A DNA stretch of 64,000 nt. Source: Ectopseudomonas toyotomiensis. Its GTDB lineage: Bacteria > Pseudomonadota > Gammaproteobacteria > Pseudomonadales > Pseudomonadaceae. The DNA is taken from positions 248,001-312,000 of the forward strand of contig NZ_FOXK01000006.1 of the NCBI RefSeq assembly GCF_900115695.1. The letters run 5' to 3'. The position numbers were made by a program, and so were the translations under genes. Below the pieces are notes generated by a model, which searched no databases, was not told where the DNA came from, and saw nothing but the letters and a program-made list of their open reading frames with translations. Of the stretch, positions 1 to 9,191 are shown one piece after another. The stretch's first letter is position 1. Each line of letters starts with the position of its first letter.

Positions 1-444
1 CGGCACGGGTTCCGGCTCGGCCTGCTGCACCGGCGCAGGAGCCGCTTCGGCGCCGCCCGGTTCGGCCAGGCGTGACAATGCCGCCAGAAGTTCAGGCGAC
101 GCGGGCGTCGGCTCGCGGCGCTCACGCACCTCGCCGAACATGCCATTTACTGCATCAAGAGCCTCGAGCACCACATCCATCAGCTCCGAATCGACGCGAC
201 GCTCACCCTTGCGCAGGATGTCGAAGACGTTTTCGGCGATATGGCAGCACTCCACCAACTCGTTGAGCTGGAGGAAACCCGCTCCGCCCTTGACGGTATG
301 GAAACCGCGGAAGATGGCGTTGAGCAGGTTCATGTCGTCCGGTCGGCTTTCCAGCTCGACTAACTGTTCGGACAACTGTTCGAGAATCTCGCCGGCCTCT
401 ACCAGGAAATCCTGGAGGATCTCTTCATCGGCGCCGAAGCTCAT
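1..444 (-). CDS. cheA: Chemotaxis histidine kinase CheA, N-terminal part (cut by window edge)
   Basis: Cytoplasmic kinase that phosphorylates CheY in response to chemoreceptors. Only the first 148 residues are present and the rest lies left of base 1. They form the Hpt (P1) domain, with the phospho-accepting histidine in FHTVKGGAGFL near residue 48, followed by a Pro/Ala-rich linker. The ATG at 444 begins MSFGADEEILQDFLVEAGEI, as in Pseudomonas CheA, and is preceded by AAGGAG. cheZ ends 13 bases upstream in the same orientation, so cheY-cheZ-cheA read as one unit. The kinase and CheW-binding domains cannot be assessed here. Confidence 0.95.
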   Translation of the reverse strand, partial: MSFGADEEILQDFLVEAGEILEQLSEQLVELESRPDDMNLLNAIFRGFHTVKGGAGFLQLNELVECCHIAENVFDILRKGERRVDSELMDVVLEALDAVNGMFGEVRERREPTPASPELLAALSRLAEPGGAEAAPAPVQQAEPEPVP

Positions 445-456
445 ATTGTGTGCTCC

Positions 457-1245
457 TTAGAACCCTAGGCTGGACAGCAGGTCGTCGACATCGTCTTGGC
501 TGGAGGCGACGTCATCACGCTTATCGGCATGAATCTGCGGACCTTCACCCCGCGATGGCTCTTTTGATTTTTCCTGTTCGGTACGCAGCGCTTCGTGGTC
601 GTGCTGAATACCGGCAAAACGGTCGACCTGGCTGGCCATGAGCATCAGCTTGAGCAGGTTGCTTTCCACTTCGGTCACCAGCTGGGTGACACGCTTGATC
701 ACCTGGCCGGTAAGGTCCTGATAGTCCTGAGCCAACAGAATGTCGTTGAGGTGGCCGGAGAGCTTGGCGCCATCTCGTTCACTGCGGGCGAGGAACAGCT
801 CGACACGCTTGGCCAGCTCGCGGAAGCCGTCGGCACCGATTTCGCGGCGCATGAAGCGGCCCCACTCAGCGCTGAGGCTCTGCGCTTCGTCACTGAGGTC
901 GTTGACCAGCGGCGCACTCTGCTCGACCAGATCCATGGTCCGGTTGGCGGCCTTCTCGGTCATGGTCACGACGTAGTTCAGGCGCTCGGTCGCATCGGCG
1001 ATCTGCGACAGCTCCTGGGCATGCGGCATACGCGGATCGAGCTGAAAATTGACAATGGCGTTGTGCAGTTCACGGGTCAGTTTGCCGACCTCGTGATACA
1101 GTCCGCGATCGCGGACCTTGTTCAGCTCGTTGATCAGTTGCACCGCGGCGCCGAAATTACCTTGTTCAAGGCTATCGACCAGATCGCGGGCATTGTTTTT
1201 CAGGGTCGACTCGAGGTCACCCAGCGTGGAGTCATCGTGTTCCAT
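457..1245 (-). CDS. cheZ: CheY-P phosphatase CheZ
   Basis: Removes phosphate from CheY-P and so ends the motor-switching signal; it acts in the cytoplasm with CheA and CheY. The 262 residues are mostly helical. The family active-site motif AQDYQDLTGQ, carrying the catalytic Gln, lies at about residues 172-181. The extreme C-terminus DDVDDLLSSLGF is the conserved amphipathic CheY-binding tail, joined by a charged, low-complexity linker (about 215-250). The ATG at 1245 has GAGGG just upstream and lies 19 bases after the cheY stop. Length matches Pseudomonas CheZ. Confidence 0.96.
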   Translation of the reverse strand: MEHDDSTLGDLESTLKNNARDLVDSLEQGNFGAAVQLINELNKVRDRGLYHEVGKLTRELHNAIVNFQLDPRMPHAQELSQIADATERLNYVVTMTEKAANRTMDLVEQSAPLVNDLSDEAQSLSAEWGRFMRREIGADGFRELAKRVELFLARSERDGAKLSGHLNDILLAQDYQDLTGQVIKRVTQLVTEVESNLLKLMLMASQVDRFAGIQHDHEALRTEQEKSKEPSRGEGPQIHADKRDDVASSQDDVDDLLSSLGF

Positions 1246-1264
1246 AGCACCCTCGCGGCTGACA

Positions 1265-1639
1265 TCAGCCGTTGACCCGCTCGAAGATCTTCTCGATCTT
1301 TTCCTTCAACACCTGAGCGGTGAAGGGTTTGACCACGTAGCCATTCACACCGGCCTGGGCCGCCTCGATGATCTGATCGCGCTTGGCTTCAGCAGTCACC
1401 ATCAGCACCGGCAGGTGCTTGAGGCGCTCGTCGGCACGTACGGCGCGCAGCAGGTCGATGCCGGTCATGCCAGGCATGTTCCAGTCGGTCACCAGAAAGT
1501 CGAAACTGCCGCTTTGCAGCATCGGCAGCGCCGAGGTGCCGTCATCGGCTTCCGCGGTGTTGGTGAAACCCAAATCCCGCAAGAGGTTCTTGATGATCCG
1601 TCGCATCGTCGAGAAATCGTCAACGATGAGGATTTTCAT
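1265..1639 (-). CDS. cheY: Chemotaxis response regulator CheY
   Basis: Single-domain response regulator; phosphorylated by CheA, it binds FliM/FliN at the motor. The 124 residues contain the acidic pair in [12 protein letters not shown], the phospho-acceptor Asp in VTDWNMPGM (about residue 56), Thr in MVTAE and the conserved Lys in VVKPF. I chose the ATG at 1639 ([10 protein letters not shown]), which matches CheY length; an upstream in-frame start at 1690 would add 17 residues with no family similarity. It is first in cheY-cheZ-cheA and has a sigma-28-like element about 40 bases upstream. Confidence 0.97.
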   Translation of the reverse strand: MKILIVDDFSTMRRIIKNLLRDLGFTNTAEADDGTSALPMLQSGSFDFLVTDWNMPGMTGIDLLRAVRADERLKHLPVLMVTAEAKRDQIIEAAQAGVNGYVVKPFTAQVLKEKIEKIFERVNG

Positions 1640-1675
1640 GTTCTTGTCCAAGTCGACCTCCGTACAGTCCCAAAC

Positions 1676-1703
1676 GTATTGCGCTTGCAACTACGCCCTT
1701 TAA
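1676..1703 (-). promoter_or_regulatory. Possible sigma-28 (FliA) promoter of cheY-cheZ-cheA
   Basis: Read on the minus strand: TTAAAG, 14 bases, then CGCAATAC. The -35 half and the spacing fit the FliA consensus (TAAAG-N14-GCCGATAA). The -10 half matches only about half of its positions. It sits 37 bases before the cheY ATG, between fliA and cheY. Confidence 0.4.
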
Positions 1704-1738
1704 TCGTGAAACCGTTTGCGCCTGCGAGTACGCCGCGT

Positions 1739-2485
1739 TCAGCCAGCGCGCCATTCACTCAGCCGCGAGCGCAAACGCGCCGCGCACTGGCTGTGCAACT
1801 GGCTAACACGTGACTCGCTAACCCCCAGCACTTCACCGATTTCCTTCAAGTTCAGTTCTTCATCGTAATACAGCGCCAGCACCAGACGCTCGCGCTCCGG
1901 CAAACCGGCGATGGCATCGGCCAAGGCCGCCTGGAAGCGTTCGTCTTCGAGGTCCCGCGAAGGTTCGAGGTGAGTGTGTCCGGCGTCTTCGCGCAACCCG
2001 CCATGTTCACCGTCCTGCAACAGGTCGTCGAAACTGAACAGGCGGCTGCCCAAAGTGTCGCCAAGAATGCCGTAGTAATCCTCCAGACTCAATTGGAGTT
2101 CGGCCGCAACCTCGTGATCTTTAGCGTCCCGTCCGGTTCTGGCCTCCACGACACGAATGGCATCACTGACCATCCGGCTGTTGCGGTGCACCGAACGCGG
2201 CGCCCAATCACCCTTGCGCACCTCGTCGAGCATGGAGCCGCGAATACGGATACCGGCGAAGGTCTCGAAACTGGCACCCTTGCTGGAGTCGTATTTGCGC
2301 GAGGCTTCGAGCAGGCCGATCATGCCGGCCTGGATAAGATCATCGACCTGCACGCTGGCCGGCAGACGAGCCAGCAGGTGGTAGGCGATGCGCTTGACCA
2401 GCGGCGCATAGCGCTCGATCAGCTGGTGCTGGGAGTCCTGCGCCTGAGCCTTGTTGTACATACGAAGTCCAGAAGCTGCTGTCAT
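1739..2485 (-). CDS. fliA: RNA polymerase sigma factor FliA (sigma-28)
   Basis: Alternative sigma factor for late flagellar genes (flagellin, chemotaxis). The 248 residues show region 2 (DDLIQAGMIGLLEAS and FETFAGIRIRGSMLDEVRKG), region 3, and region 4 with its helix-turn-helix NLKEIGEVLGVSESRVSQLH near the C-terminus. The ATG at 2485 (MTAASGLRMYNKAQ) overlaps the fleN stop as ATGA and matches Pseudomonas FliA; a longer frame from 2611 would run through fleN. Its anti-sigma factor FlgM is at 53.2 kb, and FliA-type promoters precede fliC, flgM and one fliS. Confidence 0.97.
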   Translation of the reverse strand: MTAASGLRMYNKAQAQDSQHQLIERYAPLVKRIAYHLLARLPASVQVDDLIQAGMIGLLEASRKYDSSKGASFETFAGIRIRGSMLDEVRKGDWAPRSVHRNSRMVSDAIRVVEARTGRDAKDHEVAAELQLSLEDYYGILGDTLGSRLFSFDDLLQDGEHGGLREDAGHTHLEPSRDLEDERFQAALADAIAGLPERERLVLALYYDEELNLKEIGEVLGVSESRVSQLHSQCAARLRSRLSEWRAG

Positions 2486-3312
2486 ACGGCCGAGTCTGCG
2501 GTCGGTTGTTGCACCAGACGCTCGACGAAAAACTCCAGATGACCACGGGGATTGGCCGGTAACGGCCAGGTATCTACCTTCTGAGCTATCGCCTTGAACG
2601 CCAGGGCGCACTTGGATCGAGGGAAGGCTTCATAGACGGCGCGCTGCTTCTGCACGGCCTTGCGCACACACTCATCGTAGGGCACGGCACCGACATACTG
2701 CAGGGCGACATCGAGGAAACGATCCGTCACCTTGGTCAGCTTAGCAAAGAGATTGCGTCCTTCCTGCGGGCTATGGGCCATATTGGCCAGTACGCGGAAG
2801 CGGCTAATGCCGTGATCGCGATTGAGCAGCTTGATCAACGCGTAGGCGTCGGTAATCGAGGTGGGCTCATCGCAGACCACCACAAGGATCTCCTGCGCCG
2901 CACGCACGAAGCTGACCACCGCATCACCGATACCGGCAGCGGTGTCGATCACCAGCACGTCAAGGTTTTCACTGATGTCACTGAACGCCTGGATCAACCC
3001 GGCGTGCTGCATCGGCGTGAGGCTGACCATGCTCTGCGTACCGGATGCTGCCGGCACGATGCGCACGCCACCCGGCCCCTGCAGCAGGACATCACGCAGA
3101 TCGCATTCACCCGCGATGACATCGGCCAGGGTGCGCTTGGGCGTCAGGCCCAACAGAACGTCGACGTTGGCCAAGCCAAGATCGGCGTCCATCAGCATGA
3201 CCCGACGGCCGAGATCGGCCAGGGCCATGGACAGATTGACCGACACATTGGTCTTGCCGACGCCACCCTTGCCGCCAGTCACCGCAATCACCTGTACGGG
3301 ATGCATACCCAT
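2482..3312 (-). CDS. fleN: Flagellar number regulator FleN (MinD/ParA-like ATPase)
   Basis: Antagonist of FleQ that limits the number of polar flagella (also FlhG). The 276 residues have the deviant Walker A GGKGGVGKT (13-21), the DADLGL switch (42-47) and VIDTAAGIGD, all typical of the MinD/ParA family. The C-terminus (HLEFFVERLVQ) matches Pseudomonas FleN. It lies downstream of flhF and overlaps fliA by 4 bases (ATGA), so the two are probably translationally coupled. The ATG at 3312 gives MGMHPVQVIAVTGG, the expected N-terminus. Confidence 0.96.
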   Translation of the reverse strand: MGMHPVQVIAVTGGKGGVGKTNVSVNLSMALADLGRRVMLMDADLGLANVDVLLGLTPKRTLADVIAGECDLRDVLLQGPGGVRIVPAASGTQSMVSLTPMQHAGLIQAFSDISENLDVLVIDTAAGIGDAVVSFVRAAQEILVVVCDEPTSITDAYALIKLLNRDHGISRFRVLANMAHSPQEGRNLFAKLTKVTDRFLDVALQYVGAVPYDECVRKAVQKQRAVYEAFPRSKCALAFKAIAQKVDTWPLPANPRGHLEFFVERLVQQPTADSAV

Positions 3313-3426
3313 GTTCTTTCTACACCTTGTCTAACTTCGACTTGGCCTTACAGGTCGTTGGTAAGCACCTGTTGAGGCCGTTCACTCCCGCACCACGTGG
3401 CGAGAGGGTGCAACATTCTCGCTGCG

Positions 3427-4737
3427 TCAACCGGCTCGCTTGGCCGGATTGTGATAGAGGCCGGCGAACATCTGCGCCATGGCGTCCTCACTCGGCTCCT
3501 CGGCAGCCTGCAGCCCAACGGCACGGCTGACCAGCTGATGGCTACGCGGCACGTGCAGATCGTCCGGAATCCGCGGCCCGTCCGTCACATAGGCTACCGG
3601 CAGTTGCTGGCCTATAGCCAGACCTAAAACCTCACCCAGACTCGCGGCTTCGTCCAGTTTCGTCAGTATGCAGCCTGAAAGACCACAACGCTTGTAACTA
3701 TGGTAGGCCGCCTTGAGCACTTGGCTCTGACTTGTTGCGGCCAGTACCAGATAATTCTTCGCCTTGATGCGTGCCGAGGCCAGACTCTCCAACTGCAGAC
3801 GCAGCGCCGGATCGTTGCCTGGCAGGCCAGCGGTATCGACCAGCACCACGCGTTTCTTGGCCAGCGGCGCCAGAGCCTGCAGCAGAGACTGACCGGGGTC
3901 GATCTGAGTCACCGACACACCGAGGATGCGCCCCAGGGTCTTGAGCTGTTCCTGCGCGCCAATGCGGAAGCTGTCCATGCTCACCAGAGCGACCTGTTGC
4001 GAGCCGTACTTAAGCACATAACGCGCAGCCAGCTTGGCCAGGGTGGTGGTCTTGCCCATGCCGGCCGGACCGACCAGCGCGATCACACCACCCTCTTCCA
4101 GCGGTTCGACCTTGGGCGTAGTGATCGCGTGAGCCAGGTGCGCCAGCAACATACGCCAGGCCTGACGCGGCTCGGCCACACTGGCTACCTTGCTCAGCAG
4201 CGCCTGCGATAGCTCGGCAGACAGCCCCATGCGCTGCAGGCGGCGCCACAGATTGGCCTGCTGCGGACGACGGTTCTGCAGTTGCCCCCAGGCGATGGAC
4301 CCCAGTTGCACTTCGATCAGCTCACGCAAGCCGTGCAGCTCGAAGCGCATGGCTTCCAGTGCGCGCGGGTCGACCGCAGGCGTAACAGGTACAGGGGCCT
4401 CGACCGGGCGCTGCGGCTTGACCAGGGTCGCGGGTAGCTCGGGCGCCAGCAGCGACTCATTGGCGAACAATTGACGGTCCTTGCCGGCATCCTGCTCGGC
4501 ACGCGTGGTCAGCTCGGCCTGAGCGCTGGCGATGCGCGCCTGGGTCTTGCGCAGCTCGGCTTCCAGCGCCGGGTTCGGGCGCACCGGCGCCGGTGCCTGA
4601 TAATCCAGCGCAGCGGTCAGCTCGACACCACCGGCAACCCGGCGGTTGCCGATGATCGAGGCATCGGCGCCCAATTCATCACGCACCAGTTTCATGGCGG
4701 TCCGCATATCGGCGGCGAAGAAGCGTTTGACCTGCAT
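3427..4737 (-). CDS. flhF: Flagellar placement GTPase FlhF
   Basis: SRP-type GTPase that marks the cell pole for flagellum assembly and acts with FleN. The 436 residues comprise an N-terminal B domain (MQVKRFFAADMRTAMKLVRD), a variable Ala/Pro-rich linker, and an NG domain with P-loop GPAGMGKT (223-230), MDSFRIGAQEQL, DTAGLPGND (301-309) and TKLDEA (359-364). It lies directly after flhA (11-base gap) and before fleN, the standard Pseudomonas order flhA-flhF-fleN-fliA. Confidence 0.97.
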   Translation of the reverse strand: MQVKRFFAADMRTAMKLVRDELGADASIIGNRRVAGGVELTAALDYQAPAPVRPNPALEAELRKTQARIASAQAELTTRAEQDAGKDRQLFANESLLAPELPATLVKPQRPVEAPVPVTPAVDPRALEAMRFELHGLRELIEVQLGSIAWGQLQNRRPQQANLWRRLQRMGLSAELSQALLSKVASVAEPRQAWRMLLAHLAHAITTPKVEPLEEGGVIALVGPAGMGKTTTLAKLAARYVLKYGSQQVALVSMDSFRIGAQEQLKTLGRILGVSVTQIDPGQSLLQALAPLAKKRVVLVDTAGLPGNDPALRLQLESLASARIKAKNYLVLAATSQSQVLKAAYHSYKRCGLSGCILTKLDEAASLGEVLGLAIGQQLPVAYVTDGPRIPDDLHVPRSHQLVSRAVGLQAAEEPSEDAMAQMFAGLYHNPAKRAG

Positions 4738-4748
4738 GACCCTTTACC

Positions 4749-6896
4749 TCAGTTCTGGCCAACCGTAGCGACTATGGTGACCTGCTTGTTGTCCGGAATT
4801 TCCTGGTAGGCCAGCACATGCATGCTGGGTACCGCCAGCCGCGCGAAGCGCGACAACATCGCCCGGACCGGTCCGGCCACCAGCAGAATCACCGGCTTGC
4901 CGAGCATTTCCTGGCGCTGCGCCGCTTCCACCAGGGAACGCTGCAGCTTCTCGGCCATGCCCGGTTCGAGGAGGATGCCATCCTCACCGCCCTGACCGGC
5001 CTTCTGCAGACTGTTGAGCAAGATCTGTTCCAACCTTGGTTCGAGGGTTATCACAGGCAGCTCCGGCTCTAGTCCCACGATGCCTTGCACGATGGCACGG
5101 GCCAGCGAGACGCGTACTGCAGCAACCATCGCGGCGGGATCTTGACTCTTCGGCGCGACGTTGGCGATGGCCTCGGCGATGGTGCGGATATCGCGCACCG
5201 GCACCTGCTCCTGCAGCAGCGCCTGCAGCACCTTGAGCAGGGTCGACAGCGATACCAGCCCCGGCACCAACTCTTCGGCAAGCTTCGGCGAGCTCTTGGC
5301 CAGCAACTGCATCAGTTGCTGCACTTCCTCGTGCCCCAGCAGCTCGTGGGCATGCTTGTGCAGGATTTGATTGAGGTGAGTGGCCACCACGGTACTGGCG
5401 TCGACCACGGTGTAGCCCAGCGACTGCGCCTGATCGCGCTGAGTGGGGTCGATCCACACGGCCTCCAGACCGAACGCCGGATCCTTGGCGGCGATGCCAT
5501 TGAGCGGGCCGAACACCTGGCCGGGGTTGATCGCCAGTTCGCGATCCGGATAAACCTCGGCCTCGGCCACGCTGACGCCCATCAGCGTCAAGCGGTAGGC
5601 GTTGGGCGCCAGATCGAGGTTGTCGCGAATATGCACAGAGGGCATGAGAAAGCCCATTTCCTGCGACAGCTTCTTGCGCACACCTTTGATCCGCGCCAAC
5701 AACTGGCCACCCTGGTTGCGGTCCACCAGCGGAATCAGGCGATACCCCACTTCCAAGCCGACCATATCAACGGGGGTGACGTCGTCCCAACCCAGTTCCT
5801 TGACCTCCTGGGCCTTCTGCGCAGGCAGCAGCTCCTGCTGGCGCTGCACTTCCTTGACCTCGGCCTCCTTGATCTTGCGCTGCTTGTTGGCGATCCAGTA
5901 GGCGGCGCCAGCGGCCACCAGGCCCAGGCTGATAAAGGAGAAATGCGGCATGCCGGGCACCAGGCCCATGGCAATCATGATCGCCGCCGCCACCGCCAGC
6001 GCCCGCGGCGAAGCGAACATCTGCCGGTTGACCTGGGCACCCATGTCCTCGGAGCTGGAAACACGGGTCACCATCACCGCGGCGGCGGTGGACAGCAGCA
6101 ATGAAGGAATCTGCGCCACCAGGCCGTCGCCGATGGTCAGCAGCGTGTAGACCTTGCCCGCCTCGGCGAACGGCAGGCCGTGCTGCAGCACGCCGATGGC
6201 GATACCGCCGATGAGGTTGATGAACAGGATCAGCAGGCCGGCGATGGCATCGCCACGGACGAATTTGCTGGCACCGTCCATGGAGCCGTAGAAATCTGCC
6301 TCCTGCGCCACTTCACTGCGGCGTTTCTTGGCTTCGTTCTGATCGATCAGGCCAGCATTGAGGTCGGCGTCGATGGCCATCTGCTTGCCTGGCATGGCAT
6401 CGAGGGTGAAGCGCGCGCTTACCTCGGAAATCCGTCCGGCACCCTTGGTGACCACTACGAAGTTGATGATCATGAGGATGGCGAACACCACGATACCAAC
6501 CACGTAGTTACCGCCGATCACCACCTCACCGAAGGCCTGGATCACCTGCCCCGCCGCACCATGCCCCTCGTGGCCGTTGAGCAGCACCACGCGGGTCGAA
6601 GCCACGTTCAGCGCCAGACGCAACAACGTGGCCGCCAGCAGAATGGTGGGGAACACGGCGAAATCCAGCGGTCGCAGCGCATAGATGCTGACCAGCAGCA
6701 CGACGATGGACAGCGCGATGCTGAAGGTGAACAGGGTGTCGAGCAGAAACGGTGGGATCGGCAGCATGACCATGCCAAGCATGACCAGCAGCAGCAGCGG
6801 AATGCCCAGGTTGCCATGGCGCAAACCTGCAAGGTTGCTGCGTACGTCACCGATTAGCTGTGCGCGATCTACTGCCACGTCCCTACCCCAGACCAT
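4749..6896 (-). CDS. flhA: Flagellar export gate protein FlhA
   Basis: Large inner-membrane component of the flagellar type III export gate, which uses proton-motive force and docks chaperone-substrate complexes. About eight membrane segments fill the first half. The FHIPEP-family signature lies around residues 150-185 (KGAGRISEVSARFTLDAMPG). The second half is the cytosolic docking domain. The frame opens at ATG 6896 (715 residues), but GTG at 6878 has a better-spaced G-rich ribosome site and would start VAVDRAQL, closer to the family N-terminus; the true start may be 6878. A sigma-54-like element lies upstream. Confidence 0.96.
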   Translation of the reverse strand: MVWGRDVAVDRAQLIGDVRSNLAGLRHGNLGIPLLLLVMLGMVMLPIPPFLLDTLFTFSIALSIVVLLVSIYALRPLDFAVFPTILLAATLLRLALNVASTRVVLLNGHEGHGAAGQVIQAFGEVVIGGNYVVGIVVFAILMIINFVVVTKGAGRISEVSARFTLDAMPGKQMAIDADLNAGLIDQNEAKKRRSEVAQEADFYGSMDGASKFVRGDAIAGLLILFINLIGGIAIGVLQHGLPFAEAGKVYTLLTIGDGLVAQIPSLLLSTAAAVMVTRVSSSEDMGAQVNRQMFASPRALAVAAAIMIAMGLVPGMPHFSFISLGLVAAGAAYWIANKQRKIKEAEVKEVQRQQELLPAQKAQEVKELGWDDVTPVDMVGLEVGYRLIPLVDRNQGGQLLARIKGVRKKLSQEMGFLMPSVHIRDNLDLAPNAYRLTLMGVSVAEAEVYPDRELAINPGQVFGPLNGIAAKDPAFGLEAVWIDPTQRDQAQSLGYTVVDASTVVATHLNQILHKHAHELLGHEEVQQLMQLLAKSSPKLAEELVPGLVSLSTLLKVLQALLQEQVPVRDIRTIAEAIANVAPKSQDPAAMVAAVRVSLARAIVQGIVGLEPELPVITLEPRLEQILLNSLQKAGQGGEDGILLEPGMAEKLQRSLVEAAQRQEMLGKPVILLVAGPVRAMLSRFARLAVPSMHVLAYQEIPDNKQVTIVATVGQN

Positions 6897-6936
6897 TCAA
6901 TCTTTTGACGCGAAAGTGCGTCCTGAAGGGGTAATG

Positions 6937-6951
6937 GCAAGAAGCGTTCCA
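6937..6951 (-). promoter_or_regulatory. Sigma-54 promoter of flhA
   Basis: Minus-strand TGGAAC-N5-TTGC keeps the essential GG-N10-GC geometry, with one departure (A for C) from TGGCAC. It lies about 40 bases before the flhA ATG and 58 before the alternative GTG, in the flhB-flhA gap. FleQ/sigma-54 control of flhA is known in Pseudomonas. Confidence 0.6.
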
Positions 6952-6981
6952 TAAATGACAGGGCAGTGCCCAAGAGGCACG

Positions 6982-8118
6982 TTACGAATCGCGGCGCAGG
7001 TCCGCCGGGATCGGAAAGTCGGGCAACGGGCCCGGGCGTTTGCCCTTGCCGGCCTGATATTGACGAAGCTGATAGACGTAGGCCAGCACCTGCGCCACGG
7101 CCAGGTAAAGGCCAGCGGGAATTTCCTGATCCAGCTCGGTGGAGTAATACACCGCACGGGCCAATGCCGGGGACTCCAGCACCATCACCTTGTGCTCCTG
7201 GGCAATCTCGCGAATCTTCAGCGCCAGGAAGTCGCCGCCCTTGGCCAACAATAGCGGTGCGCTACCCTTCTCCGGGTCGTACTTGAGCGCTACGGCGAAG
7301 TGCGTCGGGTTGGTGATCACCACATCAGCCTGCGGCACGGCTTGCATCATCCGCCGTTCAGCCATCTCACGCTGCAATTGACGAATACGTCCTTTGACTT
7401 CGGGCTTGCCCTCGGTGTCCTTGTACTCGTCGCGCACCTCCTGCTTGGTCATCATCAGCTTCTGCTTGTGACTCCACAGCTGGAACGGCACATCCACCGC
7501 GGCGATCAGGATCAACCCGCAGGACAACCAGAAAGCGCTCCAGCCGACGACCTTGAGGCTGTGCAGGATGGCGGGCTCGACCGGTTCGTTGGCAATGGCC
7601 AGCAGATCGTCCTGATCCACCGACAGCACCACCAGCGCCACCGCGAGAATCACCAGAAACTTGGCCAGCGCCTTGAGCAATTCGACCAACGCCTGAACCG
7701 AGAACATGCGCTTGAGGCCGGCCAGGGGGTTCATCCGGCTGGCCTTGGGTTGTAGCGCCTCAGCAGAGAACAACCATCCCCCCAACGCGATGGGACCGAC
7801 GACGGAGGCGATCAACAGTGCGATCAAGAAGGGTTGCACGGCCAGCAATGCCTGCTTGCCAGACGTCAGCAGATAAAGCGCCATGCTGCCTTCGTTCAGC
7901 AGCACATCACGTGGCAGGCTGAAATTGCCGCGCATGATGTCCATCAGCGCATTGCCCATGTAGGCGCCGAAAATGATCAGAGCTACGGTGCCGGTGAGCG
8001 TCACCGCCAACGTATTGAGCTCCTTGGAGCGAGCGATCTGGCCTTTCTTGCGCGACTCTTCAAGCCGCTTGCCTGTGGGTTCCTCGCTCTTGTCAGCACC
8101 GCTCTCGCTTTCGGCCAT
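6982..8118 (-). CDS. flhB: Flagellar export switch protein FlhB
   Basis: Inner-membrane export protein that changes substrate specificity from rod/hook to filament proteins. The 378 residues have a charged cytosolic N-terminus, four membrane segments (about 40-60, 90-115, 148-170, 190-210) and a cytosolic domain with the self-cleaving NPTH motif at 270-273 followed by FAVALKYDPEKGSAP. FliK, encoded at 12.7 kb, triggers the switch. It follows fliR with a 2-base gap, so it belongs to fliLMNOPQR-flhB. Confidence 0.97.
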   Translation of the reverse strand: MAESESGADKSEEPTGKRLEESRKKGQIARSKELNTLAVTLTGTVALIIFGAYMGNALMDIMRGNFSLPRDVLLNEGSMALYLLTSGKQALLAVQPFLIALLIASVVGPIALGGWLFSAEALQPKASRMNPLAGLKRMFSVQALVELLKALAKFLVILAVALVVLSVDQDDLLAIANEPVEPAILHSLKVVGWSAFWLSCGLILIAAVDVPFQLWSHKQKLMMTKQEVRDEYKDTEGKPEVKGRIRQLQREMAERRMMQAVPQADVVITNPTHFAVALKYDPEKGSAPLLLAKGGDFLALKIREIAQEHKVMVLESPALARAVYYSTELDQEIPAGLYLAVAQVLAYVYQLRQYQAGKGKRPGPLPDFPIPADLRRDS

Positions 8119-8120
8119 CG

Positions 8121-8897
8121 CTACCTCACAAGAGCGAATTCGCTTAGCTGTTGCAGGGCTTCGCTGGCCAGCGCCTGGAACAGATTGCCGAAATCGGAAA
8201 GCCCCACCCAGAAAATCACCAGGCCCATGGCCAGGGTCAGGGGGAAGCCGATGGAGAAGATGTTCAGCTGCGGCGCAGCGCGGGTCATCACACCAAACGC
8301 CAGGTTGATCACCAGCAGCGCGGTGACCATGGGCAAGGTCAAAAGCAGGCCGGCACCTATCACCCAGCTCAACTTGCCGGCCAGTTCCCAGTAATGATTG
8401 ACCATCAAGCCTTGCCCGGACGGTAGCGTGACGAAGCTTTCCGCCAGAATTTCCAACACCACCAGATGGCCGTTGATTGCCAGAAACAACAGGGTCACCA
8501 GCATCAGCATGAACTGGCCAAGCACCGGCACCGACACACCATTGGTAGGGTCGACCATCGAGGCAAAACCCAGGCCCATCTGCATGGCGATGATCTGCCC
8601 GGCAACGGCGAACAGATGGAAGAACAACTGCAGGATGAAGCCGAACATGGCACCAATGAGCACCTGTTCCAGGATCAACAGCAGACTACGCAGACTCAAG
8701 GCATCGACTTGCGGCATCGGCGGCAGCGTCGGTACCAGCACCACGCTGATGGCCAGAGCCAGATAGAGGCGTACGCGGTTCGGTACCAGTTGGGTACCGA
8801 TGATGGGCATCACCATCAGCATCGCGGCGATACGAAACAACGGCAGCAGGAACTGGCCGACCCAGCCGCTGATCTGCTCGTTGCTCAATTCCAGCAT
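8121..8897 (-). CDS. fliR: Flagellar export protein FliR
   Basis: Integral membrane export-gate subunit that assembles with FliP and FliQ. The 258 residues are very hydrophobic, with about six membrane segments and the family stretches SVPVLGQFMLMLVTLLFLAI and VINLAFGVMTRAAPQLNIFS. It lies between fliQ (13-base gap) and flhB (2-base gap) in the same orientation. Length fits the family. The ATG at 8897 follows a TGAGGGG ribosome site. Confidence 0.96.
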   Translation of the reverse strand: MLELSNEQISGWVGQFLLPLFRIAAMLMVMPIIGTQLVPNRVRLYLALAISVVLVPTLPPMPQVDALSLRSLLLILEQVLIGAMFGFILQLFFHLFAVAGQIIAMQMGLGFASMVDPTNGVSVPVLGQFMLMLVTLLFLAINGHLVVLEILAESFVTLPSGQGLMVNHYWELAGKLSWVIGAGLLLTLPMVTALLVINLAFGVMTRAAPQLNIFSIGFPLTLAMGLVIFWVGLSDFGNLFQALASEALQQLSEFALVR

Positions 8898-8910
8898 CGC
8901 GCGCAGCCCC

Positions 8911-9180
8911 TCAACCTATGAGGTACGGAATGTTCTGGATCAACGTCTGGGTGTACTCCATCAACTGACTCACCAGCCAGGGACCGGCCCAGATCAGCGT
9001 GATCAGCATCACCATCAGGCGCGGCAAAAAGCTCAGCGTCTGTTCGTTGATCTGCGTGGCAGCCTGGAACATCGCCACGACCAACCCCACCAGCAGGCTG
9101 GGCACCACCGCCAGACCGACGATCAGCACGATCAGCCACAGCGCTTCGCGAAACAGGTCAACCGCAACTTCGGGAGTCAT
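8911..9180 (-). CDS. fliQ: Flagellar export protein FliQ
   Basis: Small two-helix membrane subunit of the export gate. The 89 residues begin MTPEVAVDLFREALWLIVLI and contain the typical polar loop ATQINEQTLSFLPRL between two hydrophobic helices. It sits between fliP (11-base gap) and fliR, as in all Pseudomonas flagellar operons, and has the usual family length. Confidence 0.96.
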   Translation of the reverse strand: MTPEVAVDLFREALWLIVLIVGLAVVPSLLVGLVVAMFQAATQINEQTLSFLPRLMVMLITLIWAGPWLVSQLMEYTQTLIQNIPYLIG

Positions 9181-9191
9181 CAGAGGCCTCG